Shown here: positions 26,848 through 35,876 of the stretch, in pieces
Position numbering within the stretch: the first letter of the stretch is position 1
Layout: each line of letters begins with the position of its first letter
Assembly: GCF_003012055.1 (NCBI RefSeq)
Contig: NZ_JYGE01000003.1
Location: 310,001 to 374,000 of the forward strand
Reading direction: 5' to 3'
DNA length: 64,000 nt
Source: Peptostreptococcus russellii
Lineage (GTDB): Bacteria > Bacillota > Clostridia > Peptostreptococcales > Peptostreptococcaceae
Notes under the pieces: model-generated
What the model saw: the letters and a program-made list of their open reading frames with translations, nothing else
The model's database searches: none
Told to the model about the DNA's origin: nothing
Made by a program: the position numbers and the translations under genes

Positions 26848-27375
26848 ATGAAAAAAAGAGGTTCAATGACAATTAATAGTGTTATAAGTATGTTTTTTGT
26901 AATGTGTGTAATTGCATCTTCAATTGTCGCAACAAGGGGATATTATAATTTATCTTTTGAAAATAGGGAGTTGACTATAAATGACTATGAATCTAGTCTT
27001 GCTCAATCTGTATGTCAGATAAATTTTTATTATTCAATTGAAGATGCATATCTAAAATCAAAAGACAGTGAAGATTTTATGAATTGTTTTAAGAATTTTG
27101 ATCAGCAGAATTTTATATATGTATTTGAGAAAAAATACTATTATAGTGATAAGGTAATAATTAATTACTTTTATGACGGAAAAAATATAAATATAGAAGA
27201 CGACTTTATTGAATTCTCAATTGTACTAAATTACAAAGATAAGTCGATTAAAAGAAAAACTGTTAAAAGGTGTCAGATTCTTAATCCTTACAAGGTTTTT
27301 GATATTGATAATGATTATGAGAAGTTAGATTTAGAAAACGAGGAAATAAAGAAACTATTTAAGTATTTGGATTAG
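26848..27375 (+). CDS. Minor pseudopilin-like protein lacking Glu5
   Basis: This 175-aa protein begins MKKRGSMTINSV and continues with a hydrophobic helix to about residue 28. If cut after Gly5, the +5 residue is Asn, not Glu; GspK-type minor pseudopilins also lack Glu5. Three Cys residues (in SVCQI, NCFKN and RCQIL) lie in the exterior domain. The ribosome site is weak. A 151-bp AT-rich gap separates it from the previous gene; the next starts 16 nt after its stop. The family is not recognised beyond the pseudopilin-like plan. Confidence 0.6.
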   Translation: MKKRGSMTINSVISMFFVMCVIASSIVATRGYYNLSFENRELTINDYESSLAQSVCQINFYYSIEDAYLKSKDSEDFMNCFKNFDQQNFIYVFEKKYYYSDKVIINYFYDGKNINIEDDFIEFSIVLNYKDKSIKRKTVKRCQILNPYKVFDIDNDYEKLDLENEEIKKLFKYLD

Positions 27376-27390
27376 AGGTTTAGTTGAGCT

Positions 27391-27873
27391 ATGAAGTTAA
27401 GAAAGGGATATTTAATGCTGGAAATAATAGTTTCAGTAACTATTATCGGAATTATTTTTTTTATAAGCACACCTATTATGAAAAGAAGTAGTATGGAGTT
27501 TGATAGTTTAATTTATGAATTTAAATCAGACCTTAGAACAGTAAGTACAAAATCTATGAATAGTACAGACTCGTATATTATTTTGATGAAGAAAAACAGT
27601 TATTCAATATATAAAAATAATAAAAAAATTAAAGACAAAAAATTTCATAGCGGATACTATATCCTTTCCAGTAAAAAAAGAATAGAGTATTTTGATACAT
27701 CCAGGTTGGGAGCACCAGATAGAGGAATGAGCATATATATGTTTGATTCTAAGGAAGAGGAGCTAGAAAGAATAACAATAATGATTGGAAGTGGTAGGAT
27801 AATGTCTTATAGAGAAGATTACTTAGATAAAGATATGAAAAAAGTAATAGATCACTTTATGGAAGAAAACTAG
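27391..27873 (+). CDS. Type IV prepilin-like / GspH-like protein
   Basis: This 160-aa protein has a clear class III signal: MKLRKG, then YLMLE with Glu at +5, followed by the hydrophobic helix IIVSVTIIGIIFF. A type IV prepilin peptidase should cut after Gly6. The exterior part contains FDSLIYEFKSDLRTVSTKSM and beta-strand-rich segments similar in pattern to GspH/ComGD. It is short for a major pilin, so a minor pseudopilin is likely. No peptidase, ATPase or platform gene is nearby. Confidence 0.78.
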   Translation: MKLRKGYLMLEIIVSVTIIGIIFFISTPIMKRSSMEFDSLIYEFKSDLRTVSTKSMNSTDSYIILMKKNSYSIYKNNKKIKDKKFHSGYYILSSKKRIEYFDTSRLGAPDRGMSIYMFDSKEEELERITIMIGSGRIMSYREDYLDKDMKKVIDHFMEEN

Positions 27874-27991
27874 TTATAAAATTATGGAAAAAAGTAAATA
27901 TAAAAATTATCTAGTAAGGTTAAATCTAAAGGAGAAAGTATTAAAGTTAATTTATATAAGGATTTACGATAGATTAGTTTTTTAAAAAGCT

Positions 27992-28018
27992 CAGAATTAT
28001 ATAAAAATTATAATTCTG
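27992..28018 (+). repeat. 10-bp inverted repeat in the pseudopilin cluster
   Basis: CAGAATTATA and TATAATTCTG are perfect arms around a 7-nt loop. There is no T run. It lies in a 231-bp gap between two prepilin-like genes which also holds a 33-codon unsupported ORF (27884-27985). Confidence 0.5.
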
Positions 28019-28104
28019 GATTATAAAAAGTGTATGGCTATTTTATGTAAAAGAAACTTTCAAAGAAGTATTAATCACAATATTTAATTTAAAAGAGGAT
28101 AAAA

Positions 28105-28632
28105 ATGAAAAATAAATCTAATCAAAGAAAAGGATATATTTTGATAGAAAGTTTGTTATATATTAATGCGGTATTTATAATTTCATTATCACTAGCTTTG
28201 ATTATATTTTTTTCTATAAAAATGTATAAAGACACAATAATAATTAATGACTTGAAAGAAACAGCGCTTGTTGTTGAAGATAGAATAAAGTATGACATAA
28301 GAGAATCTATCGGCTTTGATTCTTTTAGAGTTGATAACTCAAGTAAAGTTAATCAAAAGTTTTTGGAAGATGGTTATAAAAAAATAAAAGTTCTTTATTA
28401 TAATAGCTATGACAGTGACAATGGAAGTTTAATATGTAAAAAGAAAATAATAAATAATAATAATACAATAAGTATAGGTATGAAGGGTCAATATCAGATA
28501 GGTAACTATGTGAAGGCAATGTATATAAAGGAGAAAAAAAATGAAAAAGAAAAGGTGTATAAAGTTTCTTTTATAATTGTCTATGAGAATAAAAATAGAG
28601 AATATAGTAGTTATTTTGATGCATATTTCTAA
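28105..28632 (+). CDS. Type IV prepilin-like protein (ComGF/PilW-like plan)
   Basis: The 175-aa protein begins with a basic leader MKNKSNQRKG followed by YILIE, again with Glu at +5, and a long hydrophobic helix to about residue 37. The exterior domain has VVEDRIKYDIRESIGFD and several beta segments. The site AAAGAGGA precedes ATG. The length and lack of Cys pairs fit a minor pseudopilin. With the three genes before it, it forms a set of four candidate minor pseudopilins. Confidence 0.75.
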   Translation: MKNKSNQRKGYILIESLLYINAVFIISLSLALIIFFSIKMYKDTIIINDLKETALVVEDRIKYDIRESIGFDSFRVDNSSKVNQKFLEDGYKKIKVLYYNSYDSDNGSLICKKKIINNNNTISIGMKGQYQIGNYVKAMYIKEKKNEKEKVYKVSFIIVYENKNREYSSYFDAYF

Positions 28633-28649
28633 AGAATTGCTATAAAGCC

Positions 28650-28678
28650 TTGTAAAATCAAGCAAAAGATGATATTAT
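28650..28678 (+). promoter_or_regulatory. Probable promoter of the rimP-nusA-infB operon
   Basis: TTGTAA at 28650-28655 and TATTAT at 28673-28678 with a 17-bp spacer. Transcripts would start near 28685, just before the hairpin at 28703. Confidence 0.5.
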
Positions 28679-28702
28679 AATAAGAGAATATTTCGTGTGG
28701 AG

Positions 28703-28730
28703 TGTGAGGCATTTTTGGCTCACATTTTTT
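28703..28730 (+). terminator. Terminator or attenuator in the rimP leader
   Basis: TGTGAG pairs with CTCACA around a GCATTTTTGG loop and is followed by TTTTTT. It either ends the pseudopilin transcript or, if the promoter at 28650 is used, attenuates the rimP operon. Confidence 0.65.
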
Positions 28731-28795
28731 ATGCACATTTTTTATTTGGGTGTTATAAAACACTATTTTACAATTGAATATGGAGGTGTGAGTTT

Positions 28796-29263
28796 ATGAA
28801 AAAGAATACTGCACAAAAAGTTGAAGAACTAACTCAACCAATAGCAGACCAGTTTGGTTATGAACTAGTAGACGTAGAATACGTCAAAGAAGCAGGTATG
28901 TATTATTTAAGAGTGATACTAGATGATGAAAATGGTATCGGGCTAGATGAGTGTGAGAAGGTAAGTAGACAACTAAATCCATTGTTGGATGAAAAGAACT
29001 TTATTAATGAAAACTATTTTTTGGAAGTGTCTTCTCCAGGTGTTGATAGGATACTAAAGAGAGATAAGGAATTTTCCAAATATGCAGGTAGACAGGTTGA
29101 TGTAAAGTTATATAAAAATGATGAAGAATTGAAAACTAAACAATTTGAAGCAGTTCTATCAGGACTTGATGAAGATGGAAATGTCGTTTTGTTAGTAAAT
29201 AATAATGAAAAAAAACTATCTAGAAAAGAAATAGCACAAATACGTCTTTCCGTGATATTTTAA
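28796..29263 (+). CDS. rimP: Ribosome maturation factor RimP
   Basis: RimP assists 30S maturation. The 155-aa protein has the two-domain fold: an N-terminal ELVDVEYVKEAGMYYLRVILD region and LDECEKVSRQLNPLLDE, with the family hallmark FLEVSSPGVDRIL near residue 77, then a C-terminal Sm-like domain. It begins the classical rimP-nusA-ylxR-ylxQ-infB-rbfA series. A GGAGG site lies nine bases before ATG. Confidence 0.95.
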   Translation: MKKNTAQKVEELTQPIADQFGYELVDVEYVKEAGMYYLRVILDDENGIGLDECEKVSRQLNPLLDEKNFINENYFLEVSSPGVDRILKRDKEFSKYAGRQVDVKLYKNDEELKTKQFEAVLSGLDEDGNVVLLVNNNEKKLSRKEIAQIRLSVIF

Positions 29264-29281
29264 GTAATTGGAGGAATAAAA

Positions 29282-30778
29282 ATGAATACAGAATTTATGC
29301 AGGCTCTTGATGAACTTGTAAAGGATAGAGGGATAGACAGAGATGTGTTGCTTGAAACTATTGAACAAGCACTAATTTCTGCATATAAAAAGAACTTTGG
29401 ATCAGCTCAGAATGTTAGAATTGATTTAAATAAAAATACTGGTGACATAAAGGTATACTCACAAAGATTAGTAGTTGATGAGTCAGACTTATATGATAAT
29501 TTCTTAGAAATAGAGCTAGCAGAAGCTAGAGAAATTAGTCCAAATTATGAACTAGGAGATGTTGTAGAACATGAAGTTACTCCTAGAGATTTTGGTAGAA
29601 TAGCAGCTCAGACAGCTAAGCAGATAGTCGTTCAAAAAATTAGAGAAGCTGAAAGAGAAATGACTTACAATGAATTTGTTGAAAAGCAAGATGAACTAGT
29701 AACAGGTGAAGTATCAAGAATATCACACAGAGAAGGAAAACAAATAGTCTTTGCTCAGGTTGGAAAGGGAGAGGGAATACTTCTTCAAAGTGAACAGATA
29801 CCTAGAGAAGAATACAATATAGGACATATGATGAAGTTTTATGTAGTAGAAGTTAATAAGACTAACAAGAATCCTCAAATAGTTTTATCTAGAAGTAATC
29901 CAGGGCTTGTAAAGAGATTATTTGAAATGGAAGTTCCTGAGATACAAGAAGGTATAGTACAAATAAAGTCAATATCAAGAGAAGCTGGTTCAAGAACTAA
30001 AATGGCTGTAAAATCAGTAGATCCTAAGATTGATCCTATTGGTGCCTGCGTTGGTACACAAGGATCAAGAGTTAGAAATATAGTTGATGAGCTTGGTGAC
30101 GAGAAAATTGATATAGTTAAATATAGCGATGATATAGGAGAATTTGTAGAAGCAGCTCTTAGCCCTTCAAAAGTTACAGAAGTCTTTGTAAATAATAGAG
30201 AAAAATCTGCAGTTGTAATAGTTCCTGATTATCAACTTTCACTTGCAATAGGTAAAGAAGGTCAAAATGCAAGACTTGCAGCAAGACTTACAAACTGGAA
30301 GATAGATATAAAGCCAGAAAATGATTTCAGTGAAGAAGACAAAGAAGCCTTATTAGCTAAAATAGAAGCAGATGATATAGTATATGCTGAAGAAGTAAAG
30401 GCTGAAGAAATTGCAAGAGAACAGGCAGAAAAAGAAGCTGAAGAGCGTGCTAGAATAGAAGCTGAACAAGCAGCTATTGAAGAAGCTAAAAGACTTGAAG
30501 AAGCTGAAAATACTGAAGAGTTAGAAGTTGAAACAGAAGAAACTTTGGATATAGATAAATCAGAATTAGAAGAAGATATTGAAGAAAAAGCTATAGACAG
30601 CTTTGATGATGACTTTGAAACAAATATGGCTAAAGAAGACCTTGTTCTTTCGGATGAAGAAAATGAAGAGTTAAAATATCTTAACATTGACGATAAAGAC
30701 TTTGAGTATGAAGAAGACGAAGATTTTTATGAAGAAGATGAAGAAGAGTTCTATGAAGAAGACGAAGATGAGTTTTAG
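29282..30778 (+). CDS. nusA: Transcription factor NusA with long acidic C-terminal tail
   Basis: NusA binds RNA polymerase and nascent RNA, modulating pausing, termination and antitermination. The N-terminal polymerase-binding domain (about 1-125), S1 domain (about 135-200) and two KH domains (to about 345) are all present, with IGACVGTQGSRVRNI and AIGKEGQNARLAARL as KH cores. Most Bacillota NusA proteins end about there. Here roughly 145 further residues follow: a charged Glu/Ala helix, then an acidic low-complexity end with repeated YEEDE units. The tail is in frame with normal codon use, so it is not a frameshift product. Confidence 0.96.
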   Translation: MNTEFMQALDELVKDRGIDRDVLLETIEQALISAYKKNFGSAQNVRIDLNKNTGDIKVYSQRLVVDESDLYDNFLEIELAEAREISPNYELGDVVEHEVTPRDFGRIAAQTAKQIVVQKIREAEREMTYNEFVEKQDELVTGEVSRISHREGKQIVFAQVGKGEGILLQSEQIPREEYNIGHMMKFYVVEVNKTNKNPQIVLSRSNPGLVKRLFEMEVPEIQEGIVQIKSISREAGSRTKMAVKSVDPKIDPIGACVGTQGSRVRNIVDELGDEKIDIVKYSDDIGEFVEAALSPSKVTEVFVNNREKSAVVIVPDYQLSLAIGKEGQNARLAARLTNWKIDIKPENDFSEEDKEALLAKIEADDIVYAEEVKAEEIAREQAEKEAEERARIEAEQAAIEEAKRLEEAENTEELEVETEETLDIDKSELEEDIEEKAIDSFDDDFETNMAKEDLVLSDEENEELKYLNIDDKDFEYEEDEDFYEEDEEEFYEEDEDEF

Positions 30779-30814
30779 TATAGGCAACTGTAATTAAGTT
30801 AAGGAGGTGTAGCT

Positions 30815-31108
30815 ATGAATAAATCTAAAAAGATACCTCAGAGAAAATGTATTGCTTGCCAAAAAAGAGGCGATAAAAAGACTTTAATTAGAATAGTGAA
30901 GAATAAGGAAAATGAAATTTTTCTAGATCCAACTGCTAGAGCTAATGGAAGGGGCGCATATATTTGTGCTACTAATGAATGTCTTGTAAAAGCTATCAAG
31001 AGCAAGGCTTTGAATAGAGCTTTCAAAATGGATGTAGACGATCAAGTTTATGAACATCTTATAGAAGAACTAGACAAGCTAAAAGAAACAGAAAAGAGCG
31101 AATCATAA
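30815..31108 (+). CDS. ylxR: YlxR family RNA-binding protein (RnpM)
   Basis: This 97-aa basic protein has the YlxR hallmark RKCIACQKR near residue 9 and ANGRGAYIC near 46. In B. subtilis YlxR (RnpM) binds the RNase P RNA and modulates its activity. It sits between nusA and ylxQ as usual, with an AAGGAGG site. Confidence 0.93.
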   Translation: MNKSKKIPQRKCIACQKRGDKKTLIRIVKNKENEIFLDPTARANGRGAYICATNECLVKAIKSKALNRAFKMDVDDQVYEHLIEELDKLKETEKSES

Positions 31109-31109
31109 T

Positions 31110-31421
31110 ATGAATGAGAAAAAAATATACTCTTGGCTAGGATTAGCTAGGAGATCTGGAAATCTTGTATCAGGAGATGATACTACTCTTAGGGAAGTAA
31201 AGAAAAAAAGAGTAAGTCTAGTAATAATAGCAAGTGATGCATCAAAGAATACTAAGAAATTATTCTCAGATAAATGCAGCTTTAGAAGTATTGAATTTTA
31301 TGAATTTGGTGAAAAAAACAAAATTGGAAGTTCAATAGGAAAGAGCCCGAGAGCTGTGTTAGGAATAATGGATAAAAATATAGCTATAGAGATAAAAAAA
31401 TTACTAACTGAAAGTGAATAA
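31110..31421 (+). CDS. ylxQ: L7Ae/L30e-like RNA-binding protein YlxQ
   Basis: The 103-aa protein is an L7Ae-fold kink-turn binder: SWLGLARRSGNLVSGDDTTL, then LVIIASDASKNTKKLF and IGKSPRAVLGI. It follows ylxR after one base. The cellular role is not well defined. Confidence 0.92.
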   Translation: MNEKKIYSWLGLARRSGNLVSGDDTTLREVKKKRVSLVIIASDASKNTKKLFSDKCSFRSIEFYEFGEKNKIGSSIGKSPRAVLGIMDKNIAIEIKKLLTESE

Positions 31422-31464
31422 TTTTTATTTCATATAGAGGGCCAATTTGTAGGAGGTGGTATTT

Positions 31465-33405
31465 ATGTCTAAAACTAGCATAAAACATATTGCCGAAGAT
31501 TATAACATGAGCGAAAAAGAGCTTATGAATAAGATTAATGACTTTGGTATTGAAATAGTAGAAAACGAATATGTAGAAGAGGGAAATGTAGAGCTTCTAG
31601 TTGAAATGTTAAATGAAGAAATAAAAGAAGAAAAAGGAAATGTAATTGAAGCAGGTAAGAGCATAACAGTTCAGGACTTAGCTACAGAAATGGGTAAGTC
31701 TGTATCTGAAGTCATAATGAAGTTGATGAAGATGGGAACAATGGCAACTATAAATCAGGAGATAAGCTTTGAGATAGCATCATTAATATGTAATGAGTTT
31801 GGCTATAACTTAATAAAGAGTGATACTTCTGAAATAGAGGAGCTAGAAATAGAGGCTCTTATGGAAATAGAAGAAGACGATGAGAAAGACCTACTTCCAA
31901 GACCACCAGTAGTTACTGTTATGGGTCACGTTGACCATGGTAAAACATCTTTACTAGATGCTATCAGAGACACAGATGTTACATCTGGAGAAGCTGGAGG
32001 AATTACTCAGCATATAGGTGCCTCTGAAGTAAATGTAAATGGTCAAAAGATAGTTTTATTAGATACTCCAGGTCACGAGGCCTTTACATCTATGAGAGCA
32101 AGAGGAGCTCAGGTAACAGATATAGCTATATTGGTTGTAGCAGCAGATGATGGTATAATGCCACAGACTGTTGAAGCAATCAACCATGCTAAGGCTGCAG
32201 GTGTTCCTATTATAATAGCAATCAATAAGATAGATAAGCCAGGAGCAAACCCAGAAAGAGTAAAGCAGGAATTATCTGATCAAGGATTATTGGTTGAAGA
32301 CTGGGGCGGAGATGTAATCTCAGTTGAATTATCAGCTAAAAAGAGAATTAATATAGAAGGTCTTCTAGAAATGGTACTTTTAGTAGCTGAAGTAGAAGAA
32401 TTAAAAGCAAATCCAGAAAAAAGAGCTGTTGGTACAGTTATAGAAGCAGAACTTGATAAGGGAAGAGGACCAGTTGCAACTGTTTTAGTACAGGGTGGTA
32501 CTCTAAGAGTTGGAGATCCAATCGTTGCTGGCGTAGCTAGTGGTAAGGTAAGAGCTATGATAAACTATAAGGGTAGAAGAGTAAAGCAAGCAGGACCTTC
32601 TACAGCAGTAGAAATACTTGGTTTATCTGAAGTTCCTTCAGGTGGAGACCAGTTTGTTCAGGTTCCTAATGACAAGGCTGCTAGATTAATAGCTGAAAAG
32701 AGACAGGAACTTAGAAGAGAAGAAATGCTAAAGGCTTCATCTAAGATATCTCTTGATGATTTATTTGAACAATTGAGTGAAGGTAAGGTAAAGGATCTAA
32801 ACATAGTAATAAAGGCAGATGTACAGGGTTCTGTTCAGGCCGTTAAGCAGAGTTTAGAGAGACTTTCAACTGATGAAGTTCAGATAAAGGTAATACATGG
32901 TGGTGTTGGTGCAATAACTGAATCAGACGTTTTACTTGCATCCGCTTCTAATGCTATAATAATAGGATTTAATGTAAGACCAGTAGCAGGTGCAGACCAA
33001 CTAGCAGAAAAAGAAACAGTAGATATAAGAACATACACTATAATCTATAAGGCTATAGAGGATATGAAGGCAGCTATGAGTGGTATGCTTGATCCTGAAT
33101 ATGTTGATGAAGATACTGGTAAAGTAGAAGTAAGAGAAGTATACAAGATTTCTGGCGTAGGTACTATTGCTGGATGTTATGTTTTAACTGGAAAAATCTA
33201 CAGAAATTGTAAGGTTAGAATAGTTAGAGATGGTATAATTATTCATGAGGGTGAATTAGACTCTCTAAGAAGATTCAAGGATGATGTTAAGGAAGTAGCT
33301 CAGGGCTATGAGTGTGGTTTAGGGTTTGTAAACTACAATGACATTAAAGTTGGAGATATAGTAGAGGCTTATATTGTTAAAGAAGTAGAGAGAACAATAG
33401 ACTAA
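31465..33405 (+). CDS. infB: Translation initiation factor IF-2, short N-terminus
   Basis: IF-2 is the GTPase that brings fMet-tRNA to the 30S subunit. The G domain has GHVDHGKT at residues 154-161, DTPGHE, and NKID. Domains II-IV follow and end in the fMet-binding part. The frame opens at a GTG inside the ribosome site AGGAGGTGG; ATG 31465 is eight bases after AGGAGG and is preferred (646 aa). Before the G domain are only about 150 residues with two short IF2N-type helices, without the long charged linker common in larger IF-2 proteins. Confidence 0.97.
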   Translation: MSKTSIKHIAEDYNMSEKELMNKINDFGIEIVENEYVEEGNVELLVEMLNEEIKEEKGNVIEAGKSITVQDLATEMGKSVSEVIMKLMKMGTMATINQEISFEIASLICNEFGYNLIKSDTSEIEELEIEALMEIEEDDEKDLLPRPPVVTVMGHVDHGKTSLLDAIRDTDVTSGEAGGITQHIGASEVNVNGQKIVLLDTPGHEAFTSMRARGAQVTDIAILVVAADDGIMPQTVEAINHAKAAGVPIIIAINKIDKPGANPERVKQELSDQGLLVEDWGGDVISVELSAKKRINIEGLLEMVLLVAEVEELKANPEKRAVGTVIEAELDKGRGPVATVLVQGGTLRVGDPIVAGVASGKVRAMINYKGRRVKQAGPSTAVEILGLSEVPSGGDQFVQVPNDKAARLIAEKRQELRREEMLKASSKISLDDLFEQLSEGKVKDLNIVIKADVQGSVQAVKQSLERLSTDEVQIKVIHGGVGAITESDVLLASASNAIIIGFNVRPVAGADQLAEKETVDIRTYTIIYKAIEDMKAAMSGMLDPEYVDEDTGKVEVREVYKISGVGTIAGCYVLTGKIYRNCKVRIVRDGIIIHEGELDSLRRFKDDVKEVAQGYECGLGFVNYNDIKVGDIVEAYIVKEVERTID

Positions 33406-33440
33406 TTACATTTCTCATATTTAAGAAAGAGGTGTAGAAA

Positions 33441-33788
33441 ATGGCTTCAAATAGAATAAAAAGAATAAGTGAAGAAGTTAAAAAAGTTATAGGTAAGATG
33501 CTTATAAATGGAATAAAAGATCCTAGAGTAACATCTATGGTCAGTGTTACTGATGTAGAGGTTACTAATGACTTGAGATATGCCTTTGTATATGTAAGTC
33601 TATTAGGTGGAGATGAAGAAGAGTCACTTAAGGGTTTAAATAGTGCAAGAGGATATATAAGAAGAGAAGTAGGAAAAGCTGTCAAGTTGAGATACGTTCC
33701 TGAAATAATGTTTAAGATAGATGATTCTATTGAAAAGGGAATGCAAATGGATGAGCTAATCAGAAGTGTAAGATCCAAGGAAGATTAG
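33441..33788 (+). CDS. rbfA: 30S ribosome-binding factor RbfA
   Basis: RbfA is a KH-fold protein that matures the 16S rRNA 5' end within the 30S subunit. The 115 aa include RIKRISEEVKKVIGKML and the hallmark DPRVTSMVSVTDVEVTNDL. It follows infB after 35 nt. Confidence 0.95.
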   Translation: MASNRIKRISEEVKKVIGKMLINGIKDPRVTSMVSVTDVEVTNDLRYAFVYVSLLGGDEEESLKGLNSARGYIRREVGKAVKLRYVPEIMFKIDDSIEKGMQMDELIRSVRSKED

Positions 33789-33844
33789 TTTTTCATAAAA
33801 GCATTAAACATTATAGTGATATAATTTTAATTTTGATGTATAAT

Positions 33845-33879
33845 AAATGATGTCAGTAGTTCTTGCTGACATCATTTTT
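33845..33879 (+). terminator. Terminator between rbfA and nrnA
   Basis: AATGATGTCAG (33846-33856) pairs perfectly with CTGACATCATT (33866-33876) and runs into TTTTT. A TGATATAAT extended -10 at 33817-33825 lies just before it, so this could also be a leader attenuator. It falls inside the 5' extension of the nrnA frame, which argues for the later start. Confidence 0.8.
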
Positions 33880-33903
33880 ATTTTATGTAAAGGATGTGAT
33901 TTA

Positions 33904-34902
33904 ATGAATAATTTTATTAAGGATATAGACAATATACTTGATTATATTGAAGAAAATGATAAATTTTTAGTGACATCTCATGTAAGCCCTGATGGTGATA
34001 ATATAGGATCATCACTTTCTATAAATAATTTCTTGAAGAAAATAGGTAAGGAAGTAATATATGTGTTAGACGATAACTATCCTGAAAACCTTATGTTTCT
34101 TTATGATGAAGATGTAAAGAAAGAGTCTTCAGATGTAAAGAGTAGCGATTATACAGTGATTGCTCTAGATGCAGGTGATTATTCAAGGATATGTGTTGAC
34201 AAAAATATATTGGAAGATTCCAAGGGAATAATCTGTATAGATCATCATGTAACAAATGGAAATTATGGATTTTTAAAATACATAGATGTGGAAGGTTCAT
34301 CTACATGTGAATTAGTATATAATTTGATAATGAGATATGAGGAAAGATTTAATAGAAAAATTATTGATGAAGATATTGCTACATATCTTTATGCAGGACT
34401 AATAACAGACACTGGTAATTTTCAATATTCAAATACAGAAGAATCATCATTTTTTATGGCAGCAGAACTTATATCTAGAGGAGCTAAAAAAAGTTATTTA
34501 GTTGAAAAACTATTTCAGAGTAATTCATTAGAATTTTATAAAATTTTGGGAGAAGCTTTAGAAAATTTAGAAATAATTGATTCTAAGATTTCTATAACTG
34601 CTGTTGCAAAAGAAATGATGGATAAACATAAGGTTAAATATGATGATATAGATGGAATTACACCCTATACAAGAGATATAAAAGGTGTAGAGTTGGGTAT
34701 TTTTATAAAAGAGAAAGAAATAGGAGAGATTAAAGTTAGCTTTAGATCTAAAAACTATGTAGATTGCTCTAAACTTGCCTCAGAATTTGGTGGTGGCGGA
34801 CATATAAGAGCTGCAGGATGTACAATCAAGGATTTAAACATAGATCTTGTTAGAAAGTTGTTGATTGAGAAGGCTGTTGAATATATAAATATAAAAAATT
34901 AG
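33904..34902 (+). CDS. nrnA: DHH-family oligoribonuclease/pAp phosphatase NrnA
   Basis: NrnA degrades short RNA oligonucleotides and 3'-phosphoadenosine 5'-phosphate. DHH motifs visible: VSPDGDNIGSS (metal site) near residue 24, a conserved Asp in ALDAGD, DHH in CIDHHVTNG, and the DHHA1 loop GGGGHIRAAG near the end. The frame is open from 33847 but that stretch is a terminator hairpin; AAAGGATG at 33889-33896 sets ATG 33904 (332 aa). It lies between rbfA and truB as in many Bacillota. Confidence 0.92.
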   Translation: MNNFIKDIDNILDYIEENDKFLVTSHVSPDGDNIGSSLSINNFLKKIGKEVIYVLDDNYPENLMFLYDEDVKKESSDVKSSDYTVIALDAGDYSRICVDKNILEDSKGIICIDHHVTNGNYGFLKYIDVEGSSTCELVYNLIMRYEERFNRKIIDEDIATYLYAGLITDTGNFQYSNTEESSFFMAAELISRGAKKSYLVEKLFQSNSLEFYKILGEALENLEIIDSKISITAVAKEMMDKHKVKYDDIDGITPYTRDIKGVELGIFIKEKEIGEIKVSFRSKNYVDCSKLASEFGGGGHIRAAGCTIKDLNIDLVRKLLIEKAVEYINIKN

Positions 34903-34948
34903 AGTAACTCATGTATAACTATATATGAAGGATGGTATTAATAGAAAT

Positions 34949-35866
34949 ATGGATAGAGTTTTTAATATTAATAAGCCTGTAGGTATGACATCTCATGATG
35001 TTGTCTATAAGGTTAGAAAGATTCTTGGAACAAAGAAGGTAGGACATACTGGTACATTGGATCCAGATGCCCAAGGAGTTCTTCCTATATGCGTTGGAAG
35101 GGCGACTAAGGTCAGTGATCTAATATTGAATAAGGATAAGAAATATATTTGTGAATTGACTTTGGGAGTCAGTACAGATACATATGATGCTTCAGGTAAG
35201 ATTGTAAGTGAATGTGACTGCAGTCATCTTCTAGAAGAAGAAGTTTTGAAAGCAATTTATTCATACAAAGGAGAAATAGATCAATACCCACCGATTTATT
35301 CTGCATTAAAAGTAAATGGTAAAAAAATGTGTGATTTAGCAAGAAGTGGAAGAGCCGATGAAATTGAAATAAAAGCAAGAAAAGTAAATATAAAGTCTAT
35401 TGATATAATAGATATAAGCCTTCCAAAAGTAACATTTGAGGTAGAATGTAGCAAGGGAACATATATAAGAAGCCTATGTCATGATATAGGAGAAAAGTTA
35501 GAAGTAGGTGGACATATGTCATACCTTCAAAGAACAAAGAGCGGTATATTTGAAATTGATAGATCAATCACACTAGAGGAGTTGGCTCTGTTAAAAGAAG
35601 AGGGCAAACTTTTAGAAAATAGCTATTCAGTTGAAAGTGTTTTAATCGAGTTTCCAGAGTTAGTTTTGGATGAAAGTGCGGTTACCTACTATTCAAATGG
35701 TGGTAAGATAGAAGAAAGAAGATTTATAAAAGGTGATTACAAGAATTCTTCTTCGGAAAGAGTTAGGGTCTATACACCAGAAAAAGAATTTATAGGTGTT
35801 GGAAAACTTACCTTAGAAGATGGATCATTAATGGTTAAGAGCGAAAAAATATTTAAATTGGGATAA
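34949..35866 (+). CDS. truB: tRNA pseudouridine-55 synthase TruB
   Basis: TruB makes pseudouridine 55 in the tRNA T-loop. The catalytic Asp is in GTLDPDAQGVLP, preceded by INKPVGMTSHDVV; KVGHTG and YIRSLCHDIG are also family motifs, and a PUA-like C-terminus follows. ATG 34949 gives the standard N-terminus (MDRVFNINKP, 305 aa); ATG 34925 is in frame but lacks a ribosome site, and GAAGGATGG lies between the two. The start is therefore somewhat uncertain. Confidence 0.94.
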   Translation: MDRVFNINKPVGMTSHDVVYKVRKILGTKKVGHTGTLDPDAQGVLPICVGRATKVSDLILNKDKKYICELTLGVSTDTYDASGKIVSECDCSHLLEEEVLKAIYSYKGEIDQYPPIYSALKVNGKKMCDLARSGRADEIEIKARKVNIKSIDIIDISLPKVTFEVECSKGTYIRSLCHDIGEKLEVGGHMSYLQRTKSGIFEIDRSITLEELALLKEEGKLLENSYSVESVLIEFPELVLDESAVTYYSNGGKIEERRFIKGDYKNSSSERVRVYTPEKEFIGVGKLTLEDGSLMVKSEKIFKLG

Positions 35867-35876
35867 TGGTGGTAAA

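Noticed and set aside
27884-27985. 33-codon ORF between two prepilin-like genes
   Set aside because: It has no ribosome site and an AT-driven basic composition; it could be a remnant but nothing supports translation.
30262-30687. 141-codon open frame on the - strand opposite nusA
   Set aside because: It is a serine-rich low-complexity mirror of the acidic NusA tail, without ribosome site or recognisable domain.
33377-33778. 133-codon open frame on the - strand opposite rbfA
   Set aside because: It is the antisense of a conserved gene and is hydrophobic only because of complementary codon use.
33847-33903. 19-codon N-terminal extension of nrnA
   Set aside because: It is made of a terminator hairpin; a good ribosome site lies before ATG 33904.
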